NCBI RefSeq assembly: GCF_000718135.1
Contig: NZ_JOEM01000013.1
Span: 186,001-250,000 of the forward strand
DNA length: 64,000 nt
Reading direction: 5' to 3'
DNA from: Streptomyces cyaneofuscatus
Lineage (GTDB): Bacteria; Actinomycetota; Actinomycetes; Streptomycetales; Streptomycetaceae
Position numbers and translations under genes: made by a program. The notes beneath the pieces were generated by a model, which had not been told where the DNA came from, ran no database searches, and saw nothing but the letters and a program-made list of their open reading frames with translations. Positions 1 to 9,220 of this stretch are shown piece after piece (position 1 is the stretch's first letter; each line of letters begins with the position of its first letter).

Positions 1-1332
1 CTTCATGGAAGCGCGCTTCCAGAACATTCCGATGATGAAGACGACGAACATCGGCACGTTGAAGAACGAGAACAGCGTCTGCAGGTAGCTCATGATGTTC
101 GAGAAGCTCGCCGCGATGAACGCCGTGCCGATCGAGGCCAGCACCCCGATCGCCGTGATCAGACGGCCGAACTTCAGGTAGTACGTGTCCGGCTTGCCCT
201 TCACCACGTACCGCTGCCAGATGTCCGTCGTGAACACCGTGTTGAACGAGGACACGTTGGCCGCCATGCCCGCCATGAACGCGGCGAGCAGACCCGTCAC
301 CGCGATGCCGAGCACCCCGTTGGGCAGCAGCTCCTGCATCAGCAGCGGGATCGCGTCGTTGTACGTGAGGTCCGAGTCCGGGGTGCCGATCTGGGGCACG
401 ATCACGGCCGCGACCAGGCCCGGGATCATCACCGCGAAGACGATGAAGATCTTCGGGAAGGCGGCGATCAGCGGGGTGCGCTTGGCGGCGGAGAGGTTCT
501 TCGCGGACAGGGCGCGCTGCACCTCGGCGAAGTTCGTCGTCCAGTAGCCGAAGGAGAGCACGAAGCCGAGGCCGAGGATGATCGTCAGCCAGTTGGCGCC
601 GAGCGGGTTGGCGTCACCGATGCCGGTGCCGCCCCAGGCCGTCATGAAGTCGCCGCCGTGCTGCTTGGTCAGCGACTCGCTCATGGCGTCCCAGCCGCCG
701 ACCCGCTTGAGACCGAGCACGGTGATCGGGATCAGCGCGGCGAGGATCACGAAGAACTGGAGCACCTCGTTGTAGATCGCCGAGGAGAGGCCGCCGATGG
801 TGATGTAGATCAGCACGAACAGGCCCGCGACGACGATCGCGACCCACTGCGGCCAGCCGAGGAGCGCCTCCACGACGATCGACAGGGCGTAGAGGTTGAC
901 GCCCGCGATGAGGATCGCCGCGAAGGCGAAGAGTATGGAGCTCAGCAGGTGCGCGGACTTGTCGAACCGCTGGAGCAGGAACTCCGGTACGGAGCGCACC
1001 TTGGAGCGGTAGTAGAACGGCATCATCACCAGGCCGAGGAAGACCATGGCGGGGATGGCGCCGATCCAGTACCAGTGGACCACCGCGACGCCGTACTGCG
1101 CGCCGGTCGCCGCCATGCCGAGGATCTCGGTGGCACCGAGATTCGCCGCGACGAAGGCGAGACCGGTCACCCAGGCGGGCAGGGACCGTCCGGAGAGGAA
1201 GAAGTCGAGACTCGTCTTCACACTCGCACGGGCCGCGAAGCCGATGCCGAGGACGACGACGAAGTAGATCGCCAGGATGGCGTAGTCGAGCCCGTTCGTG
1301 GGGAGACGGAGCCCTTCGGCCAGTGTCTGCAT
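1..1332 (-). CDS. sodium:solute symporter (SSS family), 3' end outside window
   Basis: This is a polytopic membrane protein that probably couples sugar uptake to sodium entry. The 444 visible codons show a run of hydrophobic helices typical of the SSS/SGLT family, including FLSGRSLPAWVTGLAFVAAN near residue 45 and the stretch GATEILGMAATGAQYG after it. It starts at the ATG at 1332 and reads off the left edge, so its C-terminus is not seen. It is divergent from galT across a 283-bp control region, and this position suggests galactose or a related hexose as substrate; that is inference from context. Confidence 0.88.
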   Translation of the reverse strand, partial: MQTLAEGLRLPTNGLDYAILAIYFVVVLGIGFAARASVKTSLDFFLSGRSLPAWVTGLAFVAANLGATEILGMAATGAQYGVAVVHWYWIGAIPAMVFLGLVMMPFYYRSKVRSVPEFLLQRFDKSAHLLSSILFAFAAILIAGVNLYALSIVVEALLGWPQWVAIVVAGLFVLIYITIGGLSSAIYNEVLQFFVILAALIPITVLGLKRVGGWDAMSESLTKQHGGDFMTAWGGTGIGDANPLGANWLTIILGLGFVLSFGYWTTNFAEVQRALSAKNLSAAKRTPLIAAFPKIFIVFAVMIPGLVAAVIVPQIGTPDSDLTYNDAIPLLMQELLPNGVLGIAVTGLLAAFMAGMAANVSSFNTVFTTDIWQRYVVKGKPDTYYLKFGRLITAIGVLASIGTAFIAASFSNIMSYLQTLFSFFNVPMFVVFIIGMFWKRASMK

Positions 1333-1539
1333 GGGGGGTACCCGCTTCGTTGCGCGAACTGAACCCGACGGAACTTACGCCTCTGTGTTCGCTAAATGAA
1401 CAGTTTCGTTGGTCTTCTTTGTTCGATCGTGATCGAGTGCGGTGGAATGTCCGGGTATGCCGCGCGTCAGTGTTACGGGCGGCCTGCGCGAGCGGTGCCG
1501 GAGGGCGTGCGGGGGGTGTGCGCGGGGCGCACCGGCGGC

Positions 1540-1610
1540 CGCCATTGACGAGGGTGTTCGCTTGTGATTTGTTATGTGCGTTTATGTTGGTCGGGGGAAC
1601 GGGTGGAGGA
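1540..1610 (+). promoter_or_regulatory. gal operon control region
   Basis: The interval between the divergent symporter and galT contains an unusually AT-rich stretch for this genome (about 1561-1590) with the hexamer TGTGAT at 1563-1568 and related TTATGT elements just after it. From memory, the galactose-inducible galP1 promoter of Streptomyces lividans is controlled through repeated TGTGAT-like hexamers, so this is a likely counterpart. The ribosome binding site GGAGGA at 1605-1610 lies 5 bp before the galT GTG. No regulator gene for it is visible here. Confidence 0.5.
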
Positions 1611-1615
1611 CCCTG

Positions 1616-2659
1616 GTGAAGAAGACGGTTACGCGCCTGGCCGACGGCCGTGAGCTGATCTACTACGACTCCGCGGGCGGCACCGTCCGCGACGCCGTCG
1701 ACCGGCGCCCGCTGGACGCGGTGTCGACCTCCTCGGAGATCCGCCGCGACCCGCTGCTCGGCGACGCGGTCGCCGTCGCCTCGCACCGCCAGGCCCGCAC
1801 CTACCACCCGCCGGCCGACTCCTGCCCGCTCTGCCCCACCCGGGAGGGCCGCCTCAGCGAGATCCCCGACAGCCACTACGACGTGGCCGTCTTCGAGAAC
1901 CGCTTTCCCTCCCTCGCCGGTGACTCCGGCCGCTGCGAGGTCGTCTGCTTCACCTCCGACCACGACGCGTCCTTCGCCTCCCTCACCGAGGAGCAGGCCG
2001 CGCTCGTCCTCGCCGCCTGGACCGACCGCACCGCCGCACTCTCCGCACTCGACCAGGTCACCCAGGTCTTCTGCTTCGAGAACCGGGGCGCCGAGATCGG
2101 CGTCACCCTCGGCCACCCGCACGGCCAGATCTACGGCTATCCCTTCGTCACCCCCCGCACCGAGCTGATGCTCCGCTCGGCCGCCCGCCACCGCGAGGAG
2201 ACCGGGGGCAACCTCTTCGACGACGTGGTCGCCCGCGAGGAGAAGGACGGCACCCGGGTCGTCCTCGCCACCGACCACTGGATCGCCTACGTCCCGTACG
2301 CGGCGCACTGGCCCTACGAGGTCCACCTGCACCCCCGCCGCCGCGTCCCCGACCTGCCCGCACTCGACGAGGCGGCGCGTACAGAGTTCCCACAGGTCTA
2401 TCTGGAACTCTTGAGGCGATTCGACCGGATCTTCGGACCCGGCGAGCCGCCGACCCCGTATATCTCCGCCTGGCACCAGGCACCGTTCGGGGTTCCCGGA
2501 CGGGAGGACTTCGCCCTGCATCTGGAGCTTTTCACCATTCGCCGTACCTCCGGCAAGCTGAAGTTCCTCGCGGGTTCCGAATCCGGCATGAGTGTGTTCA
2601 TCAACGACGTGCCGCCGGAAGCCGCGGCCCAGCGACTGCGAGAGGTAGCGAGCGAATGA
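1616..2659 (+). CDS. galT: galactose-1-phosphate uridylyltransferase
   Basis: It exchanges UMP between UDP-glucose and galactose-1-phosphate in the Leloir pathway. The 347-residue protein has the GalT active-site motif [12 protein letters not shown] (His-Pro-His) near residue 163 and a CPLCPT zinc-type motif near residue 68. The GTG at 1616 was chosen because GGAGGA sits 5 bp upstream and the protein then begins [18 protein letters not shown], as usual for actinobacterial GalT. Its stop overlaps the galE start by 4 bp, so galT, galE and galK form one operon. Confidence 0.95.
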   Translation: MKKTVTRLADGRELIYYDSAGGTVRDAVDRRPLDAVSTSSEIRRDPLLGDAVAVASHRQARTYHPPADSCPLCPTREGRLSEIPDSHYDVAVFENRFPSLAGDSGRCEVVCFTSDHDASFASLTEEQAALVLAAWTDRTAALSALDQVTQVFCFENRGAEIGVTLGHPHGQIYGYPFVTPRTELMLRSAARHREETGGNLFDDVVAREEKDGTRVVLATDHWIAYVPYAAHWPYEVHLHPRRRVPDLPALDEAARTEFPQVYLELLRRFDRIFGPGEPPTPYISAWHQAPFGVPGREDFALHLELFTIRRTSGKLKFLAGSESGMSVFINDVPPEAAAQRLREVASE

Positions 2660-3633
2660 GCGAGCCGAAGAAGTACCTGGTCACCGGTGGGGCCGGATAC
2701 GTCGGCAGTGTGGTCGCCCAGCATCTGCTGGAGGCCGGGCACACGGTCACCGTGCTGGACGACCTCTCCACCGGCTTCCGCGCCGGCGTCCCGGCCGGCG
2801 CCACGTTCATCGAGGGCCGCATCCAGGACGCCGCCCGACACCTCGACCCCTCCTACGACGGGGTCCTCCACTTCGCCGCGTACTCCCAGGTCGGCGAGTC
2901 CGTCGTGGACCCGGAGAAGTACTGGGTCAACAACGTCGGCGGCACGACCGCCCTCCTCGCAGCGATGCGCGAACACGGCGTCCGCACCCTCGTCTTCTCG
3001 TCCACCGCCGCCACCTACGGCGAACCGGTCTCCAGCCCCATCACCGAGACCGACCCCACCGCCCCCACCAGCCCGTACGGGGCCTCCAAGCTCGCCGTCG
3101 ACCACATGATCAGCGGCGAGGCCACCGCCCACGGCCTGGCTGCCGTCTCGCTGCGCTACTTCAACGTGGCCGGGGCGTACGGCAGTTGCGGCGAGCGCCA
3201 CACGCCCGAGTCCCACCTCATCCCGCTCGTCCTCCAAGTGGCCCTGGGCAGGCGCGAGTCGATCTCCGTCTACGGCGACGACTACCCCACCCCCGACGGC
3301 ACCTGCGTCCGCGACTACATCCACGTCGCCGACCTCGCCGAGGCCCACCTCCTCGCCCTGGACGCGGCCGCCCCCGGCGAGCACCTCATCTGCAACCTCG
3401 GCAACGGCAACGGCTTCTCGGTCCGCGAGGTCATCGAGACCGTCCGCAAGGTCACCGGCCACCCCATCCCCGAGACCCCGGCGCCGCGCCGAGGCGGCGA
3501 CCCGGCCGTCCTCGTCGCCTCCGCCGCCACCGCCGTCGAACGCCTCGGCTGGCAGCCTTCCCGCGCCGACCTGGCCGGAATCGTCGCCGACGCCTGGCAG
3601 TTCGCCCGTCGAGAGGAGATCACCACCCCATGA
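2656..3633 (+). CDS. galE: UDP-glucose 4-epimerase
   Basis: It interconverts UDP-galactose and UDP-glucose in the cytoplasm using bound NAD. The 325-residue protein begins with the Rossmann motif GGAGYVGS and has the short-chain dehydrogenase pair S-S/T-A-A-T followed by YGASK. Its length is normal for bacterial GalE. Both ends overlap their neighbours by 4 bp (galT upstream, galK downstream), so translation is probably coupled. Confidence 0.95.
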   Translation: MSEPKKYLVTGGAGYVGSVVAQHLLEAGHTVTVLDDLSTGFRAGVPAGATFIEGRIQDAARHLDPSYDGVLHFAAYSQVGESVVDPEKYWVNNVGGTTALLAAMREHGVRTLVFSSTAATYGEPVSSPITETDPTAPTSPYGASKLAVDHMISGEATAHGLAAVSLRYFNVAGAYGSCGERHTPESHLIPLVLQVALGRRESISVYGDDYPTPDGTCVRDYIHVADLAEAHLLALDAAAPGEHLICNLGNGNGFSVREVIETVRKVTGHPIPETPAPRRGGDPAVLVASAATAVERLGWQPSRADLAGIVADAWQFARREEITTP

Positions 3634-4811
3634 CCGAGACCGTCGCGCGGACCGGGCCCGACCCCGCCGCCACCTTCACCGAGCTGTACGGGGGTGAACC
3701 CCACGGCGTATGGGCGGCACCCGGACGGGTGAACCTCATCGGCGAGTACACCGACTTCAACGACGGCTTCGTCATGCCGCTCGCCCTCCCGCACACCGCC
3801 CGCGCCGCCGTCTCCCCGCGCACCGACGGCGTCCTGCGGCTGCACTCCTCCGACGTGCCCGGCGGGGTCGTCTCCCTCCGCGTCGAGGAGCTGGCCCCGC
3901 ACTCCGGCCACGGCTGGGCGGCCTACCCGGCGGGCGTGGTCTGGGCGCTGCGCGAGGCCGGCCACCCGGTCACCGGCGCCGACATCGCCCTGACCTCCAC
4001 CGTCCCCACCGGCGCCGGGCTCTCCTCCTCCGCCGCCCTGGAGACCGTCACCGCGCTCGCGCTCAACGACCTGTTCCAACTCGGCCTGAGCGGACCCGAA
4101 CTGGCCGTCATCGGGCGCCGCGCCGAGAACGACTTCGTGGGCGTGCCCTGCGGGATCATGGACCAGATGGCGTCGGCCTGCTGCACCGAGGGCCACGCCC
4201 TGCACCTGGACACCCGCGACCTCACCCTGCGCCAGGTCCCCTTCGACCTGGCCGCCCAGGGCCTCACGCTCCTGGTCGTCGACACCCGGGTCAAGCACGC
4301 GCTGGGCGACGGGGCGTACGCGGAGCGCCGGGCCGGCTGCGAGGAGGGCGCCCGGCTGCTGGGGATACCCACCCTGCGCGACCTCCCGTACGACGGTCTC
4401 GACGCGGCCCTGACCACCCTCGCGGACGCCGGGGCGGACGAGTCCGTCATCCGGTACGTGCGCCATGTCGTCGGCGACAACCGCCGGGTGGAGCAGGTCA
4501 TCGCCCTGCTGGACGCGGGCGATGTGCGGGCGGCGGGCCCGGTCCTGGACGAGGGCCACCGCTCGCTCCGCGACGATCTGCGGGTCTCCTGCGCCGAGTT
4601 GGACCTCGCGGTCGCGGCGGCGCGGGAGGCCGGGGCGCTCGGGGCACGGATGACCGGCGGCGGCTTCGGCGGCTCGGCGATCGTGCTGGTGGAGGCGGCG
4701 GAGGCCGACGCGGTGGCCGAGGCCGTCACGAAGGCGTTCGCCGGGGCGGGGCACGCGGCGCCGGGCATCTTCGCGGCGATCCCCTCGGCGGGAGCACGCC
4801 GTCTGAGCTGA
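3630..4811 (+). CDS. galK: galactokinase
   Basis: It phosphorylates galactose with ATP, the entry step of the Leloir pathway. The 393-residue GHMP kinase has the galactose signature [15 protein letters not shown] near residue 33, the ATP-binding [13 protein letters not shown] loop near residue 125 and a C-terminal GGGFGGSA motif. It starts at ATG 3630, overlapping the galE stop. It is the last gene of the gal operon and converges on the acetyltransferase gene 24 bp downstream. Confidence 0.95.
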   Translation: MTETVARTGPDPAATFTELYGGEPHGVWAAPGRVNLIGEYTDFNDGFVMPLALPHTARAAVSPRTDGVLRLHSSDVPGGVVSLRVEELAPHSGHGWAAYPAGVVWALREAGHPVTGADIALTSTVPTGAGLSSSAALETVTALALNDLFQLGLSGPELAVIGRRAENDFVGVPCGIMDQMASACCTEGHALHLDTRDLTLRQVPFDLAAQGLTLLVVDTRVKHALGDGAYAERRAGCEEGARLLGIPTLRDLPYDGLDAALTTLADAGADESVIRYVRHVVGDNRRVEQVIALLDAGDVRAAGPVLDEGHRSLRDDLRVSCAELDLAVAAAREAGALGARMTGGGFGGSAIVLVEAAEADAVAEAVTKAFAGAGHAAPGIFAAIPSAGARRLS

Positions 4812-4834
4812 ACCGGCTTACGCGTACGGCCTGT

Positions 4835-5275
4835 TCAGAGCCGCTTGGTGAGGATGAACTCGGTGACGCCCGGCGGGTAGTCCTCGACCCGGCCGATCTC
4901 CTCGTACCCCTGCTTCCGGTAGAAGTCCGGGGCCTGGAAGTCCCAGGTCTCCAGCCGGGAGCGGGTACAGGCCCGCTCCGTGCGGGCCACCCGCTCGGCC
5001 TCGGCGAGGAGTTGGGAGCCGAGGCCGGAGCCGCGGTGGCGGGCGTCCACCCAGAGCAGGTCGACATGGAGCCAGTACGCCCAGGTCCGCCCGGTCAGCC
5101 CGCCGGCGAGCGTGCCGTGCTCGTCCAACGCCCAGACCTCCAGCGGGGTTTCGTGCTCGGCGGAGGTGGAGAGCAGCGCACGCAGACCGCCGGAGGCCGC
5201 GACGTTGTCCTCGTGCAGGCGCTTGCTCAGCAGGCGGTGACGTTCTTTGTCCACTTCTGTCTCAAGACGGAACAT
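4835..5275 (-). CDS. GNAT family N-acetyltransferase
   Basis: This 146-residue protein is a small acetyl-CoA dependent acetyltransferase of unknown substrate. It has the GNAT core: a strand with WVDARHRGSGLGSQLLAEAE, where RGSGLG matches the acetyl-CoA pyrophosphate-binding R/Q-x-x-G-x-G/A loop, followed by FYRKQGYEE, the usual C-terminal element. The start MFRLETEVDK at 5275 is preceded by a G-rich binding site. No neighbour points to a pathway. Confidence 0.85.
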   Translation of the reverse strand: MFRLETEVDKERHRLLSKRLHEDNVAASGGLRALLSTSAEHETPLEVWALDEHGTLAGGLTGRTWAYWLHVDLLWVDARHRGSGLGSQLLAEAERVARTERACTRSRLETWDFQAPDFYRKQGYEEIGRVEDYPPGVTEFILTKRL

Positions 5276-5555
5276 GAACCCCACCCTAAACACCACGGGA
5301 TCCCCCTGGCTCATCAGTTCCGCGAATCGCCTTCCCCCTCCGGCCCCCGCCCGTACGCTGATCCCAGCACCGGTGGGGGCCGGTGCCGAATCAGGGGGCG
5401 AGAGAGTCGGGTACGGCGCCCGGAGCGGGGTGGCACGCGGTGCGGACGACGGCGGTCGGCCCACCACGGTCCACCCGGAAGGCAGGCCACGGGCCCGCCG
5501 GATGTTCCGGACGCCGTACCCGCAGCTGTCCGCCCCCGCTGATGGGGGTCTCTCT

Positions 5556-6374
5556 GTGGCTCGAATCCGGGTTCTGGTGGTCGACGACCACCGCATCTTC
5601 GCCGAATCGCTCGCGGCGGCCCTCGCGGCCGAACCGGACGTGGACGTGGCGGCGGCGGGCAGCGGCCCGGCCGCGCTGCGCGCACTGGAGCGCGCGGCCG
5701 CCGAGGCGCGCCCGTACGACGTGATCCTGGTCGACGCCGAGCTGGGCGGTCCGGCGCCCGGGGGCGCCGCTGCTGTCGGCGGCTCCCCGGCTGTCGGCGG
5801 TGTCCCGGCGCTCCCCGTGCCCCGGCCGGAGGAGCCGGGGGCCGTCGACGGCATCTCGCTGGTCGCCCAGGTCCGCGCGGCCCGGCCCGGTGTGCGCTCG
5901 GTGGTGCTGGCGGAGAAGGACGACCCGCGGTGCGCGGCCCGGGCGCTCCAGGCGGGGGCCTCGGGGTGGGTGGCCAAGGACTGCTCGCTGCAACGGCTGC
6001 TCACGGTGATCCGGGGGGTGCTGCGCGACGAGACGCATCTGCCGCCCGCCCTGCTCACCGGGGTCCTGCGGGAGCTGACCACGGCCCGCAAGCACCGCAC
6101 CGAGAGCGAGCAGCTGGTGGAGTCCCTGACGCCGCGCGAGCGCGAGGTGCTGCGCTGCATGGTGGCGGGGCTGGGGCGGAAGGCGGTCGCGGAGCGGCTG
6201 TTCCTCTCCCCGCACACGGTCCGTACGCATATGCAGAACGTGCTGGGCAAGCTCGGGGTGCACTCGACCCTGGCCGCCGTGGCGCTCGCCCGCCGGGCCG
6301 GGGTCGGCCCGGCGGAGCCCGTAACGGTCCGGCTAGCCGGGGATGTTGTCGAACGGGGCAGTCAACTGGCGTAG
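5556..6374 (+). CDS. orphan response regulator, receiver plus LuxR-type HTH
   Basis: A 272-residue DNA-binding response regulator. The receiver domain begins VLVVDDHRIF and contains the candidate phospho-acceptor in ILVDAEL; the C-terminal HTH shows LTPREREVLRCMVAGLGRKAVAERLFLSPHTV, split here only for length of the GerE/LuxR family helix. About 30 Gly/Ala/Pro-rich residues are inserted directly after the acceptor loop, which is unusual. I chose the GTG at 5556, giving VARIRVLVVDD; the frame stays open upstream to ATG 5502 and beyond. No kinase gene is adjacent. Its 3' end overlaps the convergent marR gene by 42 bp. Confidence 0.82.
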   Translation: MARIRVLVVDDHRIFAESLAAALAAEPDVDVAAAGSGPAALRALERAAAEARPYDVILVDAELGGPAPGGAAAVGGSPAVGGVPALPVPRPEEPGAVDGISLVAQVRAARPGVRSVVLAEKDDPRCAARALQAGASGWVAKDCSLQRLLTVIRGVLRDETHLPPALLTGVLRELTTARKHRTESEQLVESLTPREREVLRCMVAGLGRKAVAERLFLSPHTVRTHMQNVLGKLGVHSTLAAVALARRAGVGPAEPVTVRLAGDVVERGSQLA

Positions 6375-6830
6375 CAGTCCGGCCAGTTCGCCGCGCTGGT
6401 GGCGGGAGAGCTCGCCGAGGATGGCCCGCTCCTGGTCGAGGAGACCGGCCAGCGACTGGTCGGCCTTGTCGCGCCCCTCGGCGGTCAGCCGGACGAGGAC
6501 GCCGCGCCGGTCGCTGGGGTCGGGGAGCCGCTCGACCAGGTTCTTCTTGGTGAGCCGGTCGATGCGGTTGGTCATCGTGCCCGAGGTGACCAGGGTCTGG
6601 GTCAGCAGTTGCCCGGGGGAGAGCTGGTACGGGGGTCCCGCGCGGCGCAGCGAGGTCAGGACGTCGAACTCCCACGGCTCCAGGTGGTGCTCGGCGAACG
6701 CTATGCGGCGGGCCCGGTCGAGGTGGCGTGCCAGGCGGGAGACGCGACTGAGCACCTCGAGTGGTTCCACGTCGAGGTCGGGGCGCTCTCGGCGCCATGC
6801 TGCGACCAGTCGGTCGACCTCGTCCTCCAT
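6333..6830 (-). CDS. MarR family transcriptional regulator
   Basis: A 165-residue winged-helix regulator. It contains the MarR core LTPGQL-like recognition region (QLSPGQLLTQTLVTSGTMTN) followed by the wing DRRGVLVRLTAEGR. It is divergent from the SAM methyltransferase gene, and the 90-bp gap contains palindromes of the type MarR dimers bind, so it probably represses both genes. The ligand is unknown. Its tail overlaps the convergent response regulator gene. Confidence 0.88.
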   Translation of the reverse strand: MEDEVDRLVAAWRRERPDLDVEPLEVLSRVSRLARHLDRARRIAFAEHHLEPWEFDVLTSLRRAGPPYQLSPGQLLTQTLVTSGTMTNRIDRLTKKNLVERLPDPSDRRGVLVRLTAEGRDKADQSLAGLLDQERAILGELSRHQRGELAGLLRQLTAPFDNIPG

Positions 6831-6866
6831 GTGGATCAGTGTAGAGGGTCTGTCGACATGAAGTCT

Positions 6867-6894
6867 CTTGAATTCAAGTGTCTTGACATCAAGA
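6867..6894. promoter_or_regulatory. probable MarR operator
   Basis: Two palindromes lie between marR and the divergent methyltransferase gene: the perfect dodecamer CTTGAATTCAAG at 6867-6878 and TCTTGACATCAAGA at 6881-6894. The second overlaps a TTGACA hexamer at 6883-6888 that could be a -35 element for the methyltransferase gene. CTTGA/TCAAG half-sites are typical of MarR-family operators in Streptomyces. Confidence 0.65.
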
Positions 6895-6919
6895 TATTGC
6901 GAGCGTGATCCTGTTCCCC

Positions 6920-6955
6920 ATGACACCCATGACACCCATGACACCCATGACGCCG
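6920..6955 (+). repeat. 9-bp tandem repeat spanning start codons
   Basis: The unit ATGACACCC occurs three times in a row (6920, 6929, 6938) followed by the variant ATGACGCCG at 6947. Each unit supplies an in-frame ATG, so the methyltransferase can start at any of four positions and encodes Met-Thr-Pro repeats at its N-terminus. No clear ribosome binding site precedes any of them. Confidence 0.9.
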
Positions 6956-7762
6956 CCCTCGCCCGACCCCACCTGGGACCCGCAGCAGTACCTGCGCCAC
7001 GCGGACCACCGCACCCGCCCCTTCCACGACCTCCTGGCCCGGATCGGCGATCTCCCCGGCCACCCCGCGCCCCGCATCGCCGACCTCGGCTGCGGCGCCG
7101 GCAACGTCACCGCCCTCCTCGCCGACCGCTGGCCCAAGGCCCGTATCACCGGCTACGACACCTCCCCGCAGATGCTCGCCGAGGCCGCCGCCCACGCCCG
7201 CCCGCCCCTCCTCGACTTCGCCGAGGCCGACGCCGCCACCTGGACGCCCGCCGAGACGTACGGCCTGATCGTCTCCACCTCCGCGCTCCAGTGGATCCCC
7301 GGCCACGCTGCCTGCTTCCCCCGCTGGCTCGACGCCCTCGCCCCCGGCGGCACCCTCGCCTTCCAGGTCCCCGGCAACTTCACCGCCCCCAGCCACACCC
7401 TCCTGGCCCAGCTCCGCGACTCCGACCGCTGGCGCCCCCGCCTCCACGGCACCGGCGACCGCACGGCCGCGGTCCTGGAGCCCGCGGACTACCTCACCCG
7501 TCTCCGCGACCTGGGCTGCACGGCGGACGTCTGGGAGACCACCTACCTCCAGACCCTCCAGGGTGAGGACGCCGTCCTCGACTGGGTCAAGGGCACCGCC
7601 CTGCGCCCCGTCCTCACCGCGCTCGCCGACGACCCCGAGGCCCGCGACGCGTTCCTCACCGCATACCGCGACCTGCTGCGCGAGGCGTACCCGCCCGGCC
7701 CGTACGGCACGGTCTTCCCGTTCCGCCGCATCTTCGCCGTAGCCCGTAAGGAGAAGCCATGA
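6920..7762 (+). CDS. tam: trans-aconitate 2-methyltransferase-like SAM methyltransferase
   Basis: A class I SAM-dependent methyltransferase of about 280 residues. Motif I is IADLGCGAGNVTALLADRWP, followed by ITGYDTSPQMLAEA and the post-motif SALQWIPGHAACFPRWLDAL. The pattern WDPQQYLRHADHRTRPFHDLL and the C-terminal YPPGPYGTVFPFRRIF match the Tam family, which esterifies trans-aconitate, an inhibitor of aconitase. The exact start is uncertain because of four tandem in-frame ATGs; a GTG at 6905 is also possible. It is probably controlled by the divergent MarR protein. Confidence 0.82.
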   Translation: MTPMTPMTPMTPPSPDPTWDPQQYLRHADHRTRPFHDLLARIGDLPGHPAPRIADLGCGAGNVTALLADRWPKARITGYDTSPQMLAEAAAHARPPLLDFAEADAATWTPAETYGLIVSTSALQWIPGHAACFPRWLDALAPGGTLAFQVPGNFTAPSHTLLAQLRDSDRWRPRLHGTGDRTAAVLEPADYLTRLRDLGCTADVWETTYLQTLQGEDAVLDWVKGTALRPVLTALADDPEARDAFLTAYRDLLREAYPPGPYGTVFPFRRIFAVARKEKP

Positions 7763-7830
7763 CCGCTCGTGCGGCCGCGGCGGCTGCTGGAGTTCCTGGA
7801 GCCGGACGCGGCTTGAGGCGCCCTACAGCT

Positions 7831-8436
7831 CTACAGCTCCTTGAGCGCGTCCGCCGAGATGTCGATGTCCACGGGGAACGGCACACCCGTCTTCAGCCGG
7901 TCGTGATGGATCCCGGTCAGCGCGTACGCCTTCGTCACCGGGTCCAGCTCGTAGACCCGGACGACGGGGTGCTGGTCGGTGCCGGTCATCTCCACCAGCC
8001 AGAAGTGCGGGATGCCGGCGGTGGCGTACTTGCCAGGCTTGGTCTCACGGTCGCGCGCCTCGGAGTCGGGGGAGACGACTTCCACGGCGAGGAGGACGTC
8101 GGCGGCGGCGTACGACGTCTGCTCCATCCCCTGGGTGTCGGCCTCGCTGCGAATGACGGAGACGTCGGGCTCCGGTCCGTTGCGCCGGTCCAGCACCACG
8201 GTCATCTCCCGACGGATCTTCACCTCCGGCGGTGCTGTGCTGCGCAGCCCTGCCACCAGCAGATCAATCGCTGTGCTGTGGAACTTGCGCTGCGGACTCA
8301 CGAAAACCAGGCTCCCGTCGATCAGCTCGGTGTGCGGCGGGAGATCGGGCAGCGTGAACAGATCGTCCACGGTGTATCCGTCCTGCGGGGGCACCGGCCA
8401 GCGGGAGCTGCGCGTGGTGGTCGGCTCGGCGGTCAT
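7831..8436 (-). CDS. Uma2 family (DUF820) putative endonuclease
   Basis: A 201-residue protein of the Uma2 family, which has a PD-(D/E)XK nuclease-like fold. The family features are ELIDGSLVFVSPQRKFHSTAI, PEPDVSVI and the catalytic-type segment VLLAVEVVSPDSEARDRETKPGKYATAGIPHFWLVE, shown in part only, with the E-x-V...D...K pattern. ATG 8436 has GGGAGGA just upstream. It is common in many copies in Streptomyces, and its biological role is not established. It lies 103 bp downstream of the TetR gene on the same strand. Confidence 0.85.
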   Translation of the reverse strand: MTAEPTTTRSSRWPVPPQDGYTVDDLFTLPDLPPHTELIDGSLVFVSPQRKFHSTAIDLLVAGLRSTAPPEVKIRREMTVVLDRRNGPEPDVSVIRSEADTQGMEQTSYAAADVLLAVEVVSPDSEARDRETKPGKYATAGIPHFWLVEMTGTDQHPVVRVYELDPVTKAYALTGIHHDRLKTGVPFPVDIDISADALKEL

Positions 8437-8539
8437 GGTTCCTCCCATGGACGGGATTCTGTGCCCTGCCGACCACACTACGGCGGGAAAACCGAGGCCG
8501 TCCTCACGACGGGCGACGAAGTGCGAACACGTTCGAAGA

Positions 8540-9220
8540 TCAGCTCTTCCGGTGCCCTATCAGCCGCGGCTTCGCCTCCAGGTTCTCCAGCCCGTGCCAG
8601 CACAGGTTCACCAGGTGCGCCGCGACCTCAGCCTTCTTCGGCTTGCGGACGTCCAGCCACCACTGGCCGGTCAGCGCCACCATCCCCACCAGCGCCTGCG
8701 CGTACAGCGGGGCCAGCTTCGGGTCGAAGCCGCGGGCCTTGAACTCCAGGCCCAGGATGTCCTCCACCTGCGTGGCGATATCGCTGATCAGGGAGGCGAA
8801 CGTACCCGTCGACTGCGCCACCGGGGAGTCCCGGACCAGGATCCGGAAACCGTCCGTGTACGACTCGATGTAGTCCAGCAGCGCGAACGCCGCCTGCTCC
8901 AGCAGCTCCCGCGGATGGCCCGCCGTGAGCGCCCCGGTCACCATGTCCAGCAGCTGGCGCATCTCGCGGTCGACCACCACCGCGTACAGGCCCTCCTTGC
9001 CGCCGAAGTGCTCGTACACCACCGGCTTGGAGACCCCGGCGCGGGCCGCGATCTCCTCCACCGACGTGCCCTCGAACCCCTTGTCGGCGAAGAGGGCACG
9101 GCCGATGTCCAGCAGCTGCTCGCGGCGCTCCTTGCCGGTCATCCGGACCCGGCGGGCCCGCCGGGACGGGGAAGGTCTGCTCTTCTCGCTGCTGGAGTCG
9201 GTCGCCACGTCGTCAATCAT
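8540..9220 (-). CDS. TetR family regulator, coupled to desaturase
   Basis: A 226-residue TetR repressor. The N-terminal HTH reads RREQLLDIGRALFADKGFEG followed by TSVEEIAARAGVSKPVVYEHF, and the C-terminus is the ligand-binding helical domain. Its ATG overlaps the stop of the upstream desaturase gene (ATGA), so both are one transcription unit. By analogy with DesT- or FadR-like TetR proteins it may sense acyl-CoA or membrane fluidity and control the desaturase; this is inference from gene order. Confidence 0.88.
   Translation of the reverse strand: MIDDVATDSSSEKSRPSPSRRARRVRMTGKERREQLLDIGRALFADKGFEGTSVEEIAARAGVSKPVVYEHFGGKEGLYAVVVDREMRQLLDMVTGALTAGHPRELLEQAAFALLDYIESYTDGFRILVRDSPVAQSTGTFASLISDIATQVEDILGLEFKARGFDPKLAPLYAQALVGMVALTGQWWLDVRKPKKAEVAAHLVNLCWHGLENLEAKPRLIGHRKS

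Noticed and set aside
7759..7830. Short plus-strand frame starting with ATG after the methyltransferase
   Set aside because: Only a few Ala/Gly-rich codons before it becomes antisense to the Uma2 gene; no evidence of a gene.
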